From: Flavobacteriaceae bacterium
GTDB taxonomy: Bacteria > Bacteroidota > Bacteroidia > Flavobacteriales > Flavobacteriaceae
Assembly: GCA_003443635.1 (NCBI GenBank)
Contig: CP031964.1
Coordinates: 1,334,321-1,398,320, forward strand
DNA length: 64,000 bases
Direction of reading: 5' to 3'
Shown here: one piece after another, positions 24,675 through 32,125 of the stretch
How the letters are laid out: every line of letters begins with the position of its first letter
How positions within the stretch are numbered: position 1 is the first letter of the stretch
Translations under genes and position numbers: made by a program
Notes under the pieces: generated by a model
The model's database searches: none
Told to the model about the DNA's origin: nothing
Seen by the model: the letters and a program-made list of their open reading frames with translations, nothing else

Positions 24675-25719
24675 TGTTATTCATTTTAATAAGAGGTAAG
24701 GTGACAGCAAAATTAGCTTCAGATTCCTGAATAGTAATAGGATTATTCGTTAATAGTTGAAATTGTTCACTTAGGTTTTTTAAGGCCACTCCATTACCCT
24801 TTTTCTTTCTGCTTTGTACAATTTTATTATTACTAACTTTTATTCCATTTTCGAATGTTATATGAATGATTACAGGACCTTGAATTGTCCCTAGATTATG
24901 TACAATAGCATTCTCTACCAATACTTGAAGACAAAATGGAGGAACTATAGTAGTTGAGGTGTTAATACTATCCGTTACAATTAATTTGTAATACCCTTGA
25001 TATTTTTTCTCCATTAATTCAAAATAGTTTTGAGTAAATGTTAGCTCTTCTTGAATAGCGATGAGCTCTTTTTCGGAACTTTGCAAAGCGTAACGATATA
25101 GTTCTGAAAAATGACTTAAAAAATCGGATGCCTTATCTTGATCTTCTTCAATTAACTGATCTAATATGTTTAAATTATTAAAAAGGAAATGTGGGTTTAA
25201 CTGAGCTTTGAGCTGTTGTATTTTACTTTTAGAATTGCTTATTTCATATTCATCTAACCTTTTTCTATAGTTCCTGTTTTCTTTTGAGTATAAATAGGCT
25301 AAAGAAATACCACCAAAAATTAAAAAATCAATAGTTTGACTAAAAATTCGATAAGTTATTTGATATGAAGAATTAAAGTTTCTAGCTACTGTATTAAAAG
25401 AAACAGAAACAAGAACTCCGAATAGATTTTTAATAAGTAAATAGCTGACAAAACTTATTCCGAAAATTTTTAGATATGTCCATACAGATGGCGTTTTATT
25501 TATAACCCTTTTTTCATTCTTTCTTTTAATAAAATTGGTAAATATAAAGATGAGGAATCCATCTATAAAAACCCAAAAAGGAGCATCTGGATGAAAAACA
25601 AAATTACTCCACGATGTTGCAAATCCAATGTTATTTTTAAGTGTTAATACCCAACTAAAAACAAACAAGAAAATGATGATGACTTGATTTTCTTTTAGAA
25701 ATTGAATGGTGTTTTTCAT
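24667..25719 (-). CDS. Sensor histidine kinase, LytS/YehU type (His_kinase PF06580)
   Basis: A 350-residue membrane kinase. Hydrophobic segments lie near 11-27, 46-62, 82-103 and 130-144. The cytoplasmic part has the phospho-acceptor His177 in LKAQLNPHFLFNNLNILDQL and an ATPase with VPPFCLQVLVENAIVHNLG (N box) and KKGNGVALKNLSEQFQLL (G box). These features place it with 5TM/LytS-like kinases that signal to LytTR regulators. It overlaps its response regulator by 8 bases. Confidence 0.94.
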   Translation of the reverse strand: MKNTIQFLKENQVIIIFLFVFSWVLTLKNNIGFATSWSNFVFHPDAPFWVFIDGFLIFIFTNFIKRKNEKRVINKTPSVWTYLKIFGISFVSYLLIKNLFGVLVSVSFNTVARNFNSSYQITYRIFSQTIDFLIFGGISLAYLYSKENRNYRKRLDEYEISNSKSKIQQLKAQLNPHFLFNNLNILDQLIEEDQDKASDFLSHFSELYRYALQSSEKELIAIQEELTFTQNYFELMEKKYQGYYKLIVTDSINTSTTIVPPFCLQVLVENAIVHNLGTIQGPVIIHITFENGIKVSNNKIVQSRKKKGNGVALKNLSEQFQLLTNNPITIQESEANFAVTLPLIKMNNND

Positions 25720-25802
25720 AATAAAAAGAGGTAAATATATAGAATTTGCTATAGAATTTGCGATGAAGATTTTTAATAAAACTCCACCGCAAATTTTTAA
25801 TT

Positions 25803-26546
25803 TTATTTTTTTTCAGGCCAGGAACTGATTATATTTCCTTTTTCATCATACGCTATAAGTTTAACATTGTTTTCTTTATCTATAATAAACTTAGCTCTTG
25901 GCCTTCCGCTGTCGTCGTACAAGAATAAGCCATTTTGTTTTCCGGCTGTCTGCCCAAGAGCAACTCTTGGTACTTCTCCTATAAGCCCTTTTTTTCTATA
26001 TTCTTCATATTTTTTATATCGTTCTTTTCTGTCTGTTATTGTTTTTAATTCCTTTGAAATCTTAGTCATACTTTCTTTAGTTTCTTTATCACCGCGGTCA
26101 TTAAAAACAAGGTAACTAGATTTATTTCTTTTATCTCCAATTTTGCTGTCTGTAGTTATCAATTGCATAACCTGATCTCCATCGTATTGGTCATAAGTTA
26201 GAGAGAGGCCTGCGCTATGGCCGTTTTTTGTTTTGGCTCCATCATAAATAAACCCACCAGCTTCTTTTCCGTCTTCTGTAAAAAATAGCATTCCTGCACG
26301 TTTTTTACGCTCATGATAGATTCTGCCATTTATGCTATCTCCAGCGGTTGGAAAATGACTGGCATTAGTGATGACCATTTTTGTTGTACCATCATTTTCA
26401 ACAATATTAATACGTTCCACATCAATGGTTCCAAATTTTTGATTGCCAGAATGTTTAAAGGCAACCGAAGTAAACATTAATAATCCTAAAACTGTAGTAA
26501 TTGCAAATGTTCTTAAAAAAACAAGTTCTCTTTTTGTATTTTTCAT
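25803..26546 (-). CDS. Exported or membrane-anchored protein of unknown function
   Basis: A 247-residue protein with a single N-terminal hydrophobic segment (about 10-30, FAITTVLGLLMFTSVAF). It has a repeated beta-strand pattern: IDVERINIVENDGTTKMVI, LFFTEDGKEAGGFIYDG, NGLFLYDDSGRPRAKFII and VKLIAYDEKGNIISSWP. A charged helix near 150-185 sits in the middle. It is not a recognised enzyme, but the sequence style is common in Flavobacteriaceae. It lies 83 bases upstream of the kinase on the same strand and could be part of its signalling unit (inference). Confidence 0.72.
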   Translation of the reverse strand: MKNTKRELVFLRTFAITTVLGLLMFTSVAFKHSGNQKFGTIDVERINIVENDGTTKMVITNASHFPTAGDSINGRIYHERKKRAGMLFFTEDGKEAGGFIYDGAKTKNGHSAGLSLTYDQYDGDQVMQLITTDSKIGDKRNKSSYLVFNDRGDKETKESMTKISKELKTITDRKERYKKYEEYRKKGLIGEVPRVALGQTAGKQNGLFLYDDSGRPRAKFIIDKENNVKLIAYDEKGNIISSWPEKK

Positions 26547-26713
26547 AATAAATAGATTTAATAATTAATGATGACCCAAAACTATAGGGATCATCATGTT
26601 TAAAAAATCGGTTTCTGATGAATGCAGGAAAAATTAAACAGAACTAAGGAAGAACAGTGTAAAATGAGATAATAAGATAAATAGTTTATTAGTGTTGAAA
26701 TAGTTTTTTTGAT

Positions 26714-26784
26714 AACGGTCTTGTGTATGATGTTCATTGCCAGCTTTTGCTGGCAATGAACATCATACACGTTGTTGTAGCCAG
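26714..26784 (-). repeat. Cassette-boundary palindrome E1 (after the racemase gene)
   Basis: A perfect 22-bp inverted repeat (26723-26744 and 26749-26770) with a TTTT loop, flanked on the minus strand by CTACAACAACG on the gene side and AAGACCGTT on the far side. The outer blocks and the GTTCATTGC arm are shared with the spacers after the other three genes. It begins 3-4 bases past the racemase stop codon. Confidence 0.8.
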
Positions 26785-26787
26785 TTT

Positions 26788-27492
26788 TTATTTTTTCAAA
26801 CCTTCCAATATAAAATTCACTCCTGCTTTTGCATGTATCTTTGTTGTATTGAAAATTGGAATTTGTAAATCAATATCATTTATCATCAATGGAAATTCCG
26901 TACAGCCTAAAATGACACCCTCAGCTCCTTTTTCTGTAAATGATTGAATGATGTTAATAACATATTCTTTGGACTGAGTGATAATTTTTCCATAAGTCAA
27001 TTCTTCTTGAATTATCCGATGTAATTCATTGATTTCTTTCTCCTTATTTGGAGTAAGTACCTCAACTCCATTATTTGATATTCTATTGGTAATAAAACTC
27101 TCTATCATAGAGTATTTTGTACCCAGGAAACAAACCTTCTTCATATTTTTTGATTTAATCTCCTTCGTTGTTGCATCTGCTATGTGTAATATTGGAGTAT
27201 TAATTTCTTTTTCTACAATATCGTAAACTTTATGAGGAGTATTAGCACAAAACATTACCATATCAGCTCCTGCTTTTTCGAGGTTTTTTGCTGCGTTAAT
27301 CAATATTTCAGCTATACCAATCCAATTGGATTCTCTTTGATATTGATGTATTAAAGATTGATTTAAAGTATATATAATCAAAGGCGGATTTGTGTTATCT
27401 CCAAAATAGTCATTAACGAGCTGATTAATATTTCGATAATATTCTATTGTTGAATGCCATGATGTCCCTCCGATTAATCCAAGTGGTCTCAT
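26788..27492 (-). CDS. Aspartate/glutamate racemase family protein
   Basis: A 234-residue amino-acid racemase family protein with the two catalytic cysteines of the cofactor-independent mechanism: Cys82 in MVMFCANTPHK and Cys197 in GVILGCTEFPL. The N-terminus RPLGLIGGTSWHSTIEYYR matches the YgeA-like group, as does NPPLIIYTLN. It probably interconverts L- and D-aspartate or a similar amino acid. It is the third-placed gene product family usually found as accessory. It is the last of four minus-strand genes, each followed by a palindromic spacer. Confidence 0.92.
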   Translation of the reverse strand: MRPLGLIGGTSWHSTIEYYRNINQLVNDYFGDNTNPPLIIYTLNQSLIHQYQRESNWIGIAEILINAAKNLEKAGADMVMFCANTPHKVYDIVEKEINTPILHIADATTKEIKSKNMKKVCFLGTKYSMIESFITNRISNNGVEVLTPNKEKEINELHRIIQEELTYGKIITQSKEYVINIIQSFTEKGAEGVILGCTEFPLMINDIDLQIPIFNTTKIHAKAGVNFILEGLKK

Positions 27493-27512
27493 TTTTTTTA
27501 TTTTAATTGTTC

Positions 27513-27650
27513 ACAACGGTTTCGTATAACCGTCAGTTACGGGTTAAGTTAGCGATTATTTTCAGTTTGACACTGACTTTGGCAATTCCGAGTGGATTCG
27601 GACGTAGTCGAATCTGCCGTAATTGCGATTATACATTGTTGTATACTGGC
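27513..27650 (-). repeat. Cassette-boundary palindrome E2 (overlaps the 3' end of the membrane-protein gene)
   Basis: About 138 bases whose ends pair imperfectly. On the minus strand GTATACAACAATGTATAA and CGCAATTACGG face CCGTAACTG and GGTTATACGAAACCGTTG. The centre is GC-richer than its surroundings and has several small hairpins. It shares the CAAC...ACCGTT architecture of E1 and E4. The stop codon of the upstream gene lies inside it. Confidence 0.72.
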
Positions 27651-28159
27651 TTTTTTTTCAATAATTCAATTATTCTTGGTTGGATTACCCATATTCCAAT
27701 TGGGAATACCCAAAAACCCATCATGTACCAAAGAGAAAATTCATGTTTGTTTCTTAATGTAACCATACATTTTGACAGAAAATAGATTGTATGAATTATT
27801 GAATACATTAAGATTAAATGTAAAGGAATAATAGCCCAAACTGTCCAACCGTAGTCTGAGATATTTTCATTAGTAATTTCATATCCACCAAAAGGGAAGA
27901 CGATAATGAAATAAATAACTACAAATGCAATTTGATATTTAAATCGTTTTAAGTTTAATATAGATTTGTCTTCAAGTCTTTTATGAAGTTCTTCTCCAAC
28001 GCGTAATGTCCAATACGTGAATAATCCACACCAAAGAATCATGTATAAAACTCCGATTTTTGTCTCCGCGAGAATAGCAAATAGCATTGCAGATAGAAAT
28101 AAAGCCCAAGGTTTAATCGTCAATATTTTATCCAGTTTGTATTTCATTTCTGCTTGCAT
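27629..28159 (-). CDS. Small polytopic membrane protein of unknown function
   Basis: A 176-residue membrane protein with about five hydrophobic segments (near 18-48 as a pair, 76-91, 106-128 and 143-163). No family motif is recognised. The last residues, PVYNNV, are encoded by the left end of the following palindromic element, so the stop codon is supplied by the repeat. A second Met at codon 5 (28147) is an equally good start. It lies in the four-gene cassette-like array. Confidence 0.7.
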   Translation of the reverse strand: MQAEMKYKLDKILTIKPWALFLSAMLFAILAETKIGVLYMILWCGLFTYWTLRVGEELHKRLEDKSILNLKRFKYQIAFVVIYFIIVFPFGGYEITNENISDYGWTVWAIIPLHLILMYSIIHTIYFLSKCMVTLRNKHEFSLWYMMGFWVFPIGIWVIQPRIIELLKKKPVYNNV

Positions 28160-28213
28160 TAGCTAAAGAAAGCTATTAGACACTAATTCGTTATAGTCAT
28201 TGTTGCACACCGT
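28160..28213 (-). repeat. Short boundary element E3
   Basis: Only the left-hand core is present (minus strand: AAACGGTGTGCAACAATG, then CTATAAC). It matches the gene-side ends of E1 and E2, but the opposite arm with ACCGTT is missing. It starts right behind the stop at 28216 and runs into the next start. It may be a truncated copy. Confidence 0.5.
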
Positions 28214-28215
28214 TT

Positions 28216-28758
28216 TTATTTTTCTGTTTGTTTTTTCAATTCGCCATTTGGATAATAATACTTCCAAGTTCCGCTTTTTTTTCCATTAGTATGTTCATTT
28301 TTCAAATATAAGTACCATTTATTCAGTTCGAAAGAGTATTTGTAATCCTTTGATTTGATAATAAATGTGATATGCCTATTAGAATTTTCAAACTCTTGTA
28401 AATCGTTTGCAGTTGTATTTAGCGCAAGAGTTTTTGAGTCAGATACAAGATTTCCATTTTTATCAAAGTATTTATTATCCATAACCGTTTCCCACGAGTC
28501 GTAAACACTCTCTGTTCTCGAACCATTTTTGTAATATCTAATATGTTTTCCAGTCAAGAAAGAATACTCCTTGCCATTATATTCGTAATAGGAAGTAGTT
28601 CCAGAATATTTTGGTTGTCCGTTCTTAAAATGGGTTTCAATTTTACTTGAATCAATGAGTTTTAAATTGTTCATTAATTCCAAATATTTATCACTATGCT
28701 GAGCATAAGAAAAGAATGGAATTAGAATCAGAATCTTGATTGTATGTTTAATGTTCAT
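28216..28758 (-). CDS. Secreted MORN-like repeat protein (YwqK-type)
   Basis: A 180-residue exported protein with a signal peptide (about 1-19, ending FSYAQ). Its repeats follow the pattern GxxxYxxNG: HFKNGQPKYSGTTSYYEYNG, GKHIRYYKNGSRTE, NKYFDKNGNLVSD and GTWKYYYPNGELKKQ. These are MORN-variant repeats, common in Bacteroidota; some relatives are annotated as antitoxins without direct evidence here. It is the second gene of the cassette-like array. A larger, similar protein occurs at 55382-56080. Confidence 0.8.
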   Translation of the reverse strand: MNIKHTIKILILIPFFSYAQHSDKYLELMNNLKLIDSSKIETHFKNGQPKYSGTTSYYEYNGKEYSFLTGKHIRYYKNGSRTESVYDSWETVMDNKYFDKNGNLVSDSKTLALNTTANDLQEFENSNRHITFIIKSKDYKYSFELNKWYLYLKNEHTNGKKSGTWKYYYPNGELKKQTEK

Positions 28759-28763
28759 TCAAA

Positions 28764-28903
28764 TGTTGTACGGTTTTGTGTATGATTAGTTGCGAAAAAG
28801 GATGCGAGTCATTTTCCGCCGTAGCCGAAAGATAGCAAATTAGCGTTGAATTCCGATTAGGAATTCAACCGCAATGAACTATAGCCAATGTTAGGTATAG
28901 TTG
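28764..28903 (-). repeat. Cassette-boundary palindrome E4 (after the small lipoprotein gene)
   Basis: About 140 bases. On the minus strand the outer arms are CTATAGTTCATTGCG and CGCAACTAATCATACAC, followed by AAAACCGT. An inner perfect 10-bp hairpin lies at 28845-28854/28860-28869. The gene-side end is CAACTATACCTAAC, which contains ACCTAAC, a canonical RYYYAAC. The GTTCATTGC arm is shared with E1. Confidence 0.78.
28890..28903. other. GTTAGGT core site, downstream end of the lipoprotein cassette
   Basis: GTTAGGTATAGTTG on the plus strand. The first seven bases fit the integron core GTTRRRY. It is the inverted partner (13 of 14 bases) of 29462-29475 on the other side of the gene. Confidence 0.6.
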
Positions 28904-28907
28904 TTTT

Positions 28908-29459
28908 TTATTCAGAACAATATACATATCCGACTTGACCTCCTAAATATCCTTGTTCATTCGTTGATAGTCCAAGAAAATATTCAGCACTTAATCTTTC
29001 AGAAATTTTGTCAATGGTACATTCGCACAATTTTTCGCTATTTGGTCTTTTTGAGAGAGCATAATTACAAATGTCTAAAAATTGCTTTTTTTCACTTTCA
29101 GTCCAAGGAATATCGTTTTGACTTTTTATATAAATATCCCATAATTTAAAAGCATCTGGTCGTCCTTTGCTTTCAGCTTTCAGTTTACTCGCAACAGTTG
29201 AGTATTCCAAAAATGACGGACATAGTTCGTGAAGCTTTCTTGAAATATTTTCTTCTTTTTCAGAATCGTAATTCACGAGTTTAATTTGAACGGTTTTTAT
29301 GTAAATCATTCGGTTACTTGGATAACTGTTGTTTTTAGAATATTGTTTTGAGAATTCATCGCATAGTTCTAAAGCAATTTCCTTGTCAGTTTTTGTGTCT
29401 TTTTGTTGAGCACAACTCAAGCTTGTTATTAAAAGAAAAAATATTAATGGGTGTTTCAT
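28908..29459 (-). CDS. Small Cys-containing lipoprotein of unknown function
   Basis: A 183-residue protein with a short hydrophobic N-terminus ending TSLSCAQQ, a probable lipobox with Cys16. The mature part is helical and charged and carries five further cysteines (in LELCDEF, HELCPSF, LDICNYA, LCECT as a pair, and VYCSE near the end), which may pair in the periplasm. No known domain was recognised. It is the first gene of the cassette-like array and is bounded by inverted copies of GTTAGGTATARTTG. Confidence 0.7.
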   Translation of the reverse strand: MKHPLIFFLLITSLSCAQQKDTKTDKEIALELCDEFSKQYSKNNSYPSNRMIYIKTVQIKLVNYDSEKEENISRKLHELCPSFLEYSTVASKLKAESKGRPDAFKLWDIYIKSQNDIPWTESEKKQFLDICNYALSKRPNSEKLCECTIDKISERLSAEYFLGLSTNEQGYLGGQVGYVYCSE

Positions 29460-29461
29460 AT

Positions 29462-29475
29462 CAATTATACCTAAC
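29462..29475. other. ACCTAAC core site, upstream end of the lipoprotein cassette
   Basis: CAATTATACCTAAC, reverse complement GTTAGGTATAATTG, ends 2 bases before the gene start on the minus strand. It contains a canonical RYYYAAC/GTTRRRY core and matches 28890-28903 at 13 of 14 bases in inverted orientation. Confidence 0.6.
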
Positions 29476-29529
29476 TTCTGTTTAAACCAAATATATTTAA
29501 AAACTTTGATTTAAAGTTGTATAGAGTAG

Positions 29530-29720
29530 TTAAAAGCAATCTTTATATACTGAACGTAATACTCTTGCTTGTTAGCTTTATTACAACTTTTATCTAAATA
29601 TAGATGTTAAAGTGTAGTAACGAATAATTAAAAAACATTTTTTCAATTATTCTAGGAAATGATTCACGTTTCATAAAAGACACGTTTTTCTTTTTCCGCT
29701 TAAAGTAAGATTGCTTTTAA
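29530..29720. repeat. 14-bp inverted repeat bracketing 163 bases
   Basis: Perfect 14-bp arms at 29530-29543 and 29707-29720. No target-site duplication is evident beside the arms and there is no reading frame inside. Confidence 0.6.
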
Positions 29721-29810
29721 TCAGTCAGTCACAATACTTCTTTATCAATTGCTCTGTCTTTTAGGTTAAATACTTTGCGATTTTATTATTAAACATAAAT
29801 AAAAATACTT

Positions 29811-30212
29811 CTAACTTAATATAAATATACAAGCTACAGTAACTAAAAAGTAACCTACTAATGTACTAGAGCCTTCATACTCATTAGCGACTCTTTGACC
29901 AAAAAATAAAGCGACTATAGATAAGGCAGATAACTGAGCACCAATTAAACCTAAACTCGTACCGCCATTAATAATTAGTTGTAAAGCACCTATAGTTGTA
30001 AAAATACCAGCAGCTATTTCTAGTATCGTAATCACAGGCATAAGTAAACCCACAGTGTTTTTTAAAATGCTTTTAGCAAAGTGAGATTTAAAATATTCGT
30101 AATTTCCTTTGTAATTAAAAACTTTATCTAAGCCAGATTGGATAAAAAGAATAGCTAAAAATATTAAAATAATAAGTTGTAAAAAAGTTGTCGCATCTAG
30201 AAGGTTACTCAT
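29811..30212 (-). CDS. DoxX-like membrane protein
   Basis: A 133-residue protein with four hydrophobic helices (about 11-27, 51-74, 84-104 and 113-131). FLAILFIQSGLDKVFNYKG is the signature first helix of the DoxX group, with its conserved SGxxKV motif, and a helix with ITILEIAAGIFTTIG follows. DoxX-like proteins sit in the inner membrane and are linked to redox or thiosulfate metabolism in some species. No partner gene is nearby to narrow the role. Confidence 0.85.
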   Translation of the reverse strand: MSNLLDATTFLQLIILIFLAILFIQSGLDKVFNYKGNYEYFKSHFAKSILKNTVGLLMPVITILEIAAGIFTTIGALQLIINGGTSLGLIGAQLSALSIVALFFGQRVANEYEGSSTLVGYFLVTVACIFILS

Positions 30213-30326
30213 AATTATAGTTTTTGATAGTTATTAAATGTAGTCGTAATTTTTAATGAATATTTATTTATTGGTAAAATAAAATAGCTTTTAAAAATCG
30301 CTTAAGGCTATTAGGGTTATTCTATA

Positions 30327-30334
30327 TATCTTTG
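30327..30334 (+). promoter_or_regulatory. Flavobacterial -7 box before the exonuclease gene
   Basis: TATCTTTG matches TAnnTTTG, 17 bases before the ATG at 30352. Confidence 0.5.
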
Positions 30335-30351
30335 CGCTCAAACAAAAACAA

Positions 30352-31128
30352 ATGCAGCTTAATCTTACCAAACCTATTTGTTTCTTCGACTTAGAAACCA
30401 CTGGGATTAATATTTCTAAAGACAGAATTGTTGAAATTTCAATATTAAAAGTATTTCCAAATGGTACAGAAGAAAGCAAAACATGGTTGGTAAATCCAGA
30501 AATGGAAATACCTGGAGAAGTGATTGCAATTCATGGCATTACTAATGAGAAAGTTGCAAACGAACCTACATTTAAAGATCTCGCAAAGGATATTCATCTT
30601 ATGATTAAAGATTCTGATCTAGGAGGATTTAATTCAAACCGATTTGATATTCCGTTGTTAGCAGAAGAAATGCTTCGTGCTGAGGTAGATTTTGATATGA
30701 AAAATAGAGTTGCTGTAGATGTACAGACTATTTTTCATAAAATGGAACAACGCACCTTAAGTGCAGCATACAAATTTTATTGCGATAAAAATTTAGATGG
30801 TGCTCATAGCGCAGAAGCAGATACCAATGCAACTTACGAAGTCTTAAAAGCACAGGTTGAGAAATACGACGATTTAGAAAACAATACGAAGTTCTTGGCA
30901 GAATTTAGTTCTCGAAAAAAGTTTGCAGATTTTGCAGGGTTTATAGCGTTTAATAAAGATGGAGTAGAGTGTTTCTCGTTTGGAAAACACAAAGGAAAAT
31001 TAGTTACAGATGTTTTAGAAAATGAGCCAGGATACTTTGGTTGGTTGCTAAATGCAGATTTTCCGCTATATACTAAAAAAGTACTAACAGCGATTAAGTT
31101 AAGAGCATTTAATAATAAACTAGGGTAA
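30352..31128 (+). CDS. DnaQ-like 3'-5' exonuclease
   Basis: A 258-residue DEDDh exonuclease. Exo I is FFDLETTG (Asp13, Glu15). Exo II lies in GGFNSNRFDIPLL near 90-102. Exo III is HSAEADTNATYE near 151-162, with the catalytic His. The C-terminal 55 residues, SFGKHKGKLVTDVL...GYFGWLL, form the ExoX-like C-terminal module found in many Bacteroidota exonucleases. It removes nucleotides from single-stranded 3' ends, probably in DNA repair or RNA turnover. It opens a plus-strand run of five genes up to cinA. Confidence 0.93.
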   Translation: MQLNLTKPICFFDLETTGINISKDRIVEISILKVFPNGTEESKTWLVNPEMEIPGEVIAIHGITNEKVANEPTFKDLAKDIHLMIKDSDLGGFNSNRFDIPLLAEEMLRAEVDFDMKNRVAVDVQTIFHKMEQRTLSAAYKFYCDKNLDGAHSAEADTNATYEVLKAQVEKYDDLENNTKFLAEFSSRKKFADFAGFIAFNKDGVECFSFGKHKGKLVTDVLENEPGYFGWLLNADFPLYTKKVLTAIKLRAFNNKLG

Positions 31129-31169
31129 TACCGATTAGATTAAAGAATAAATAAAATAAACAATTACTA

Positions 31170-31781
31170 GTGAAACTCATTTGCATAGGCCGTAATTATA
31201 CAGAACATATTAAGGAGCTGGAAAACGAAAAACCTACAGACCCTATTATATTTATAAAACCCGATACAGCAATATTATTAAAAAAACAACCGTTTTTTAT
31301 TCCGGATTTCTCTGATGATGTGCATCATGAGGTAGAAATTTTAGTAAAAATTAATAAAGTAGGTAAACATATCGATAAAAAATTTGCTCATAAATATTAC
31401 GATGAGATAGGTTTAGGGATCGATTTTACAGCTAGAGACCTTCAAAGCAAATTAAAAGCAAAAGGGCATCCATGGGAAAAAGCAAAAGCTTTTGACGGAG
31501 CAGCAGTAGTAGGGAAATGGCTTTCAAAAAGTAATTTCGATAATGTAAACGATATTAATTTTAAGTTACTTAAAAATGATGAAGTCGTTCAGGATGGTAA
31601 TACAAACTTAATGCTTTGGAAAATAGATGAATTAATCGAATATGTATCAAAATATTTTACATTAAAGATTGGAGACATTATCTTTACCGGCACTCCAGCA
31701 GGAGTTGGCAGAGTTGTAGCCAATGATAAATTAAAAGGATTTGTAGAAGAAAACGAAATGTTTTCAATAACAGTAAAATAA
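31170..31781 (+). CDS. Fumarylacetoacetate hydrolase (FAH) family protein
   Basis: A 203-residue FAH-family protein starting with GTG. LICIGRNYTEHIKEL, PIIFIKPDTAILL, VHHEVEILVKI with the metal-binding His-Glu-Glu pattern, and GLGIDFTARDLQ near 82-93 are the family signature. DIIFTGTPAGVG near the end closes the active site. Members hydrolyse or decarboxylate acylpyruvates and related C-C bonds with Mg2+. The short form is often close to acylpyruvase/oxaloacetate decarboxylase types. It stands 2 bases from the next gene. Confidence 0.9.
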   Translation: MKLICIGRNYTEHIKELENEKPTDPIIFIKPDTAILLKKQPFFIPDFSDDVHHEVEILVKINKVGKHIDKKFAHKYYDEIGLGIDFTARDLQSKLKAKGHPWEKAKAFDGAAVVGKWLSKSNFDNVNDINFKLLKNDEVVQDGNTNLMLWKIDELIEYVSKYFTLKIGDIIFTGTPAGVGRVVANDKLKGFVEENEMFSITVK

Positions 31782-31783
31782 GT

Positions 31784-32125
31784 ATGGAAGAATATTATAA
31801 GTTAGATAGAGTTCGTGAATTAGCAGATAATGACGAAGAATTTATCGAAACTTTAGCATTAACATTTTTAGAAGAAGTGCCAGAAGATGCAGCACTTTTA
31901 AAAATAGCTGTTGAAAATAAAGATTATAAAGCAGCATATCAATCTGCTCATAAAATGAAACCTACCATAGATTTATTTGAGCTAGGCATACTTTCAGATT
32001 TAATAGAAGTACAAGACTGGGGTAAGTTTGAGAAAATTGGAGAAGATATCTCTCAAAAGCTAGAGATCGTTTTAACGGCAGTTGAAAATGCTGTTAATGC
32101 GATAAAAGCCGATTTTAATATATAA
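31784..32125 (+). CDS. Histidine phosphotransfer (HPt) domain protein
   Basis: A 113-residue all-helical HPt protein. The phosphorylatable His56 lies in YQSAHKMKPTIDLFEL, with the following Lys. It transfers phosphate between receiver domains of a phosphorelay; no hybrid kinase is nearby, so its partners are encoded elsewhere. It is 2 bases after the FAH gene and its stop overlaps the cinA ATG by one base (TAATG). Confidence 0.88.
   Translation: MEEYYKLDRVRELADNDEEFIETLALTFLEEVPEDAALLKIAVENKDYKAAYQSAHKMKPTIDLFELGILSDLIEVQDWGKFEKIGEDISQKLEIVLTAVENAVNAIKADFNI

Larger units (their letters stand above)
29460..29810. other. AT-rich intergenic region with a spaced inverted repeat
   Basis: No gene was found in these 351 bases. 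A perfect 14-bp inverted repeat, TTAAAAGCAATCTT (29530-29543) and AAGATTGCTTTTAA (29707-29720), brackets about 163 bases. It may be a small mobile-element remnant or the closing stem of an RNA. Confidence 0.5.

Noticed and set aside
26546..29475. Integrase or transposase gene associated with the cassette-like array
   Set aside because: No frame in or next to the array shows tyrosine recombinase, serine recombinase or DDE motifs, so a complete integron cannot be claimed.
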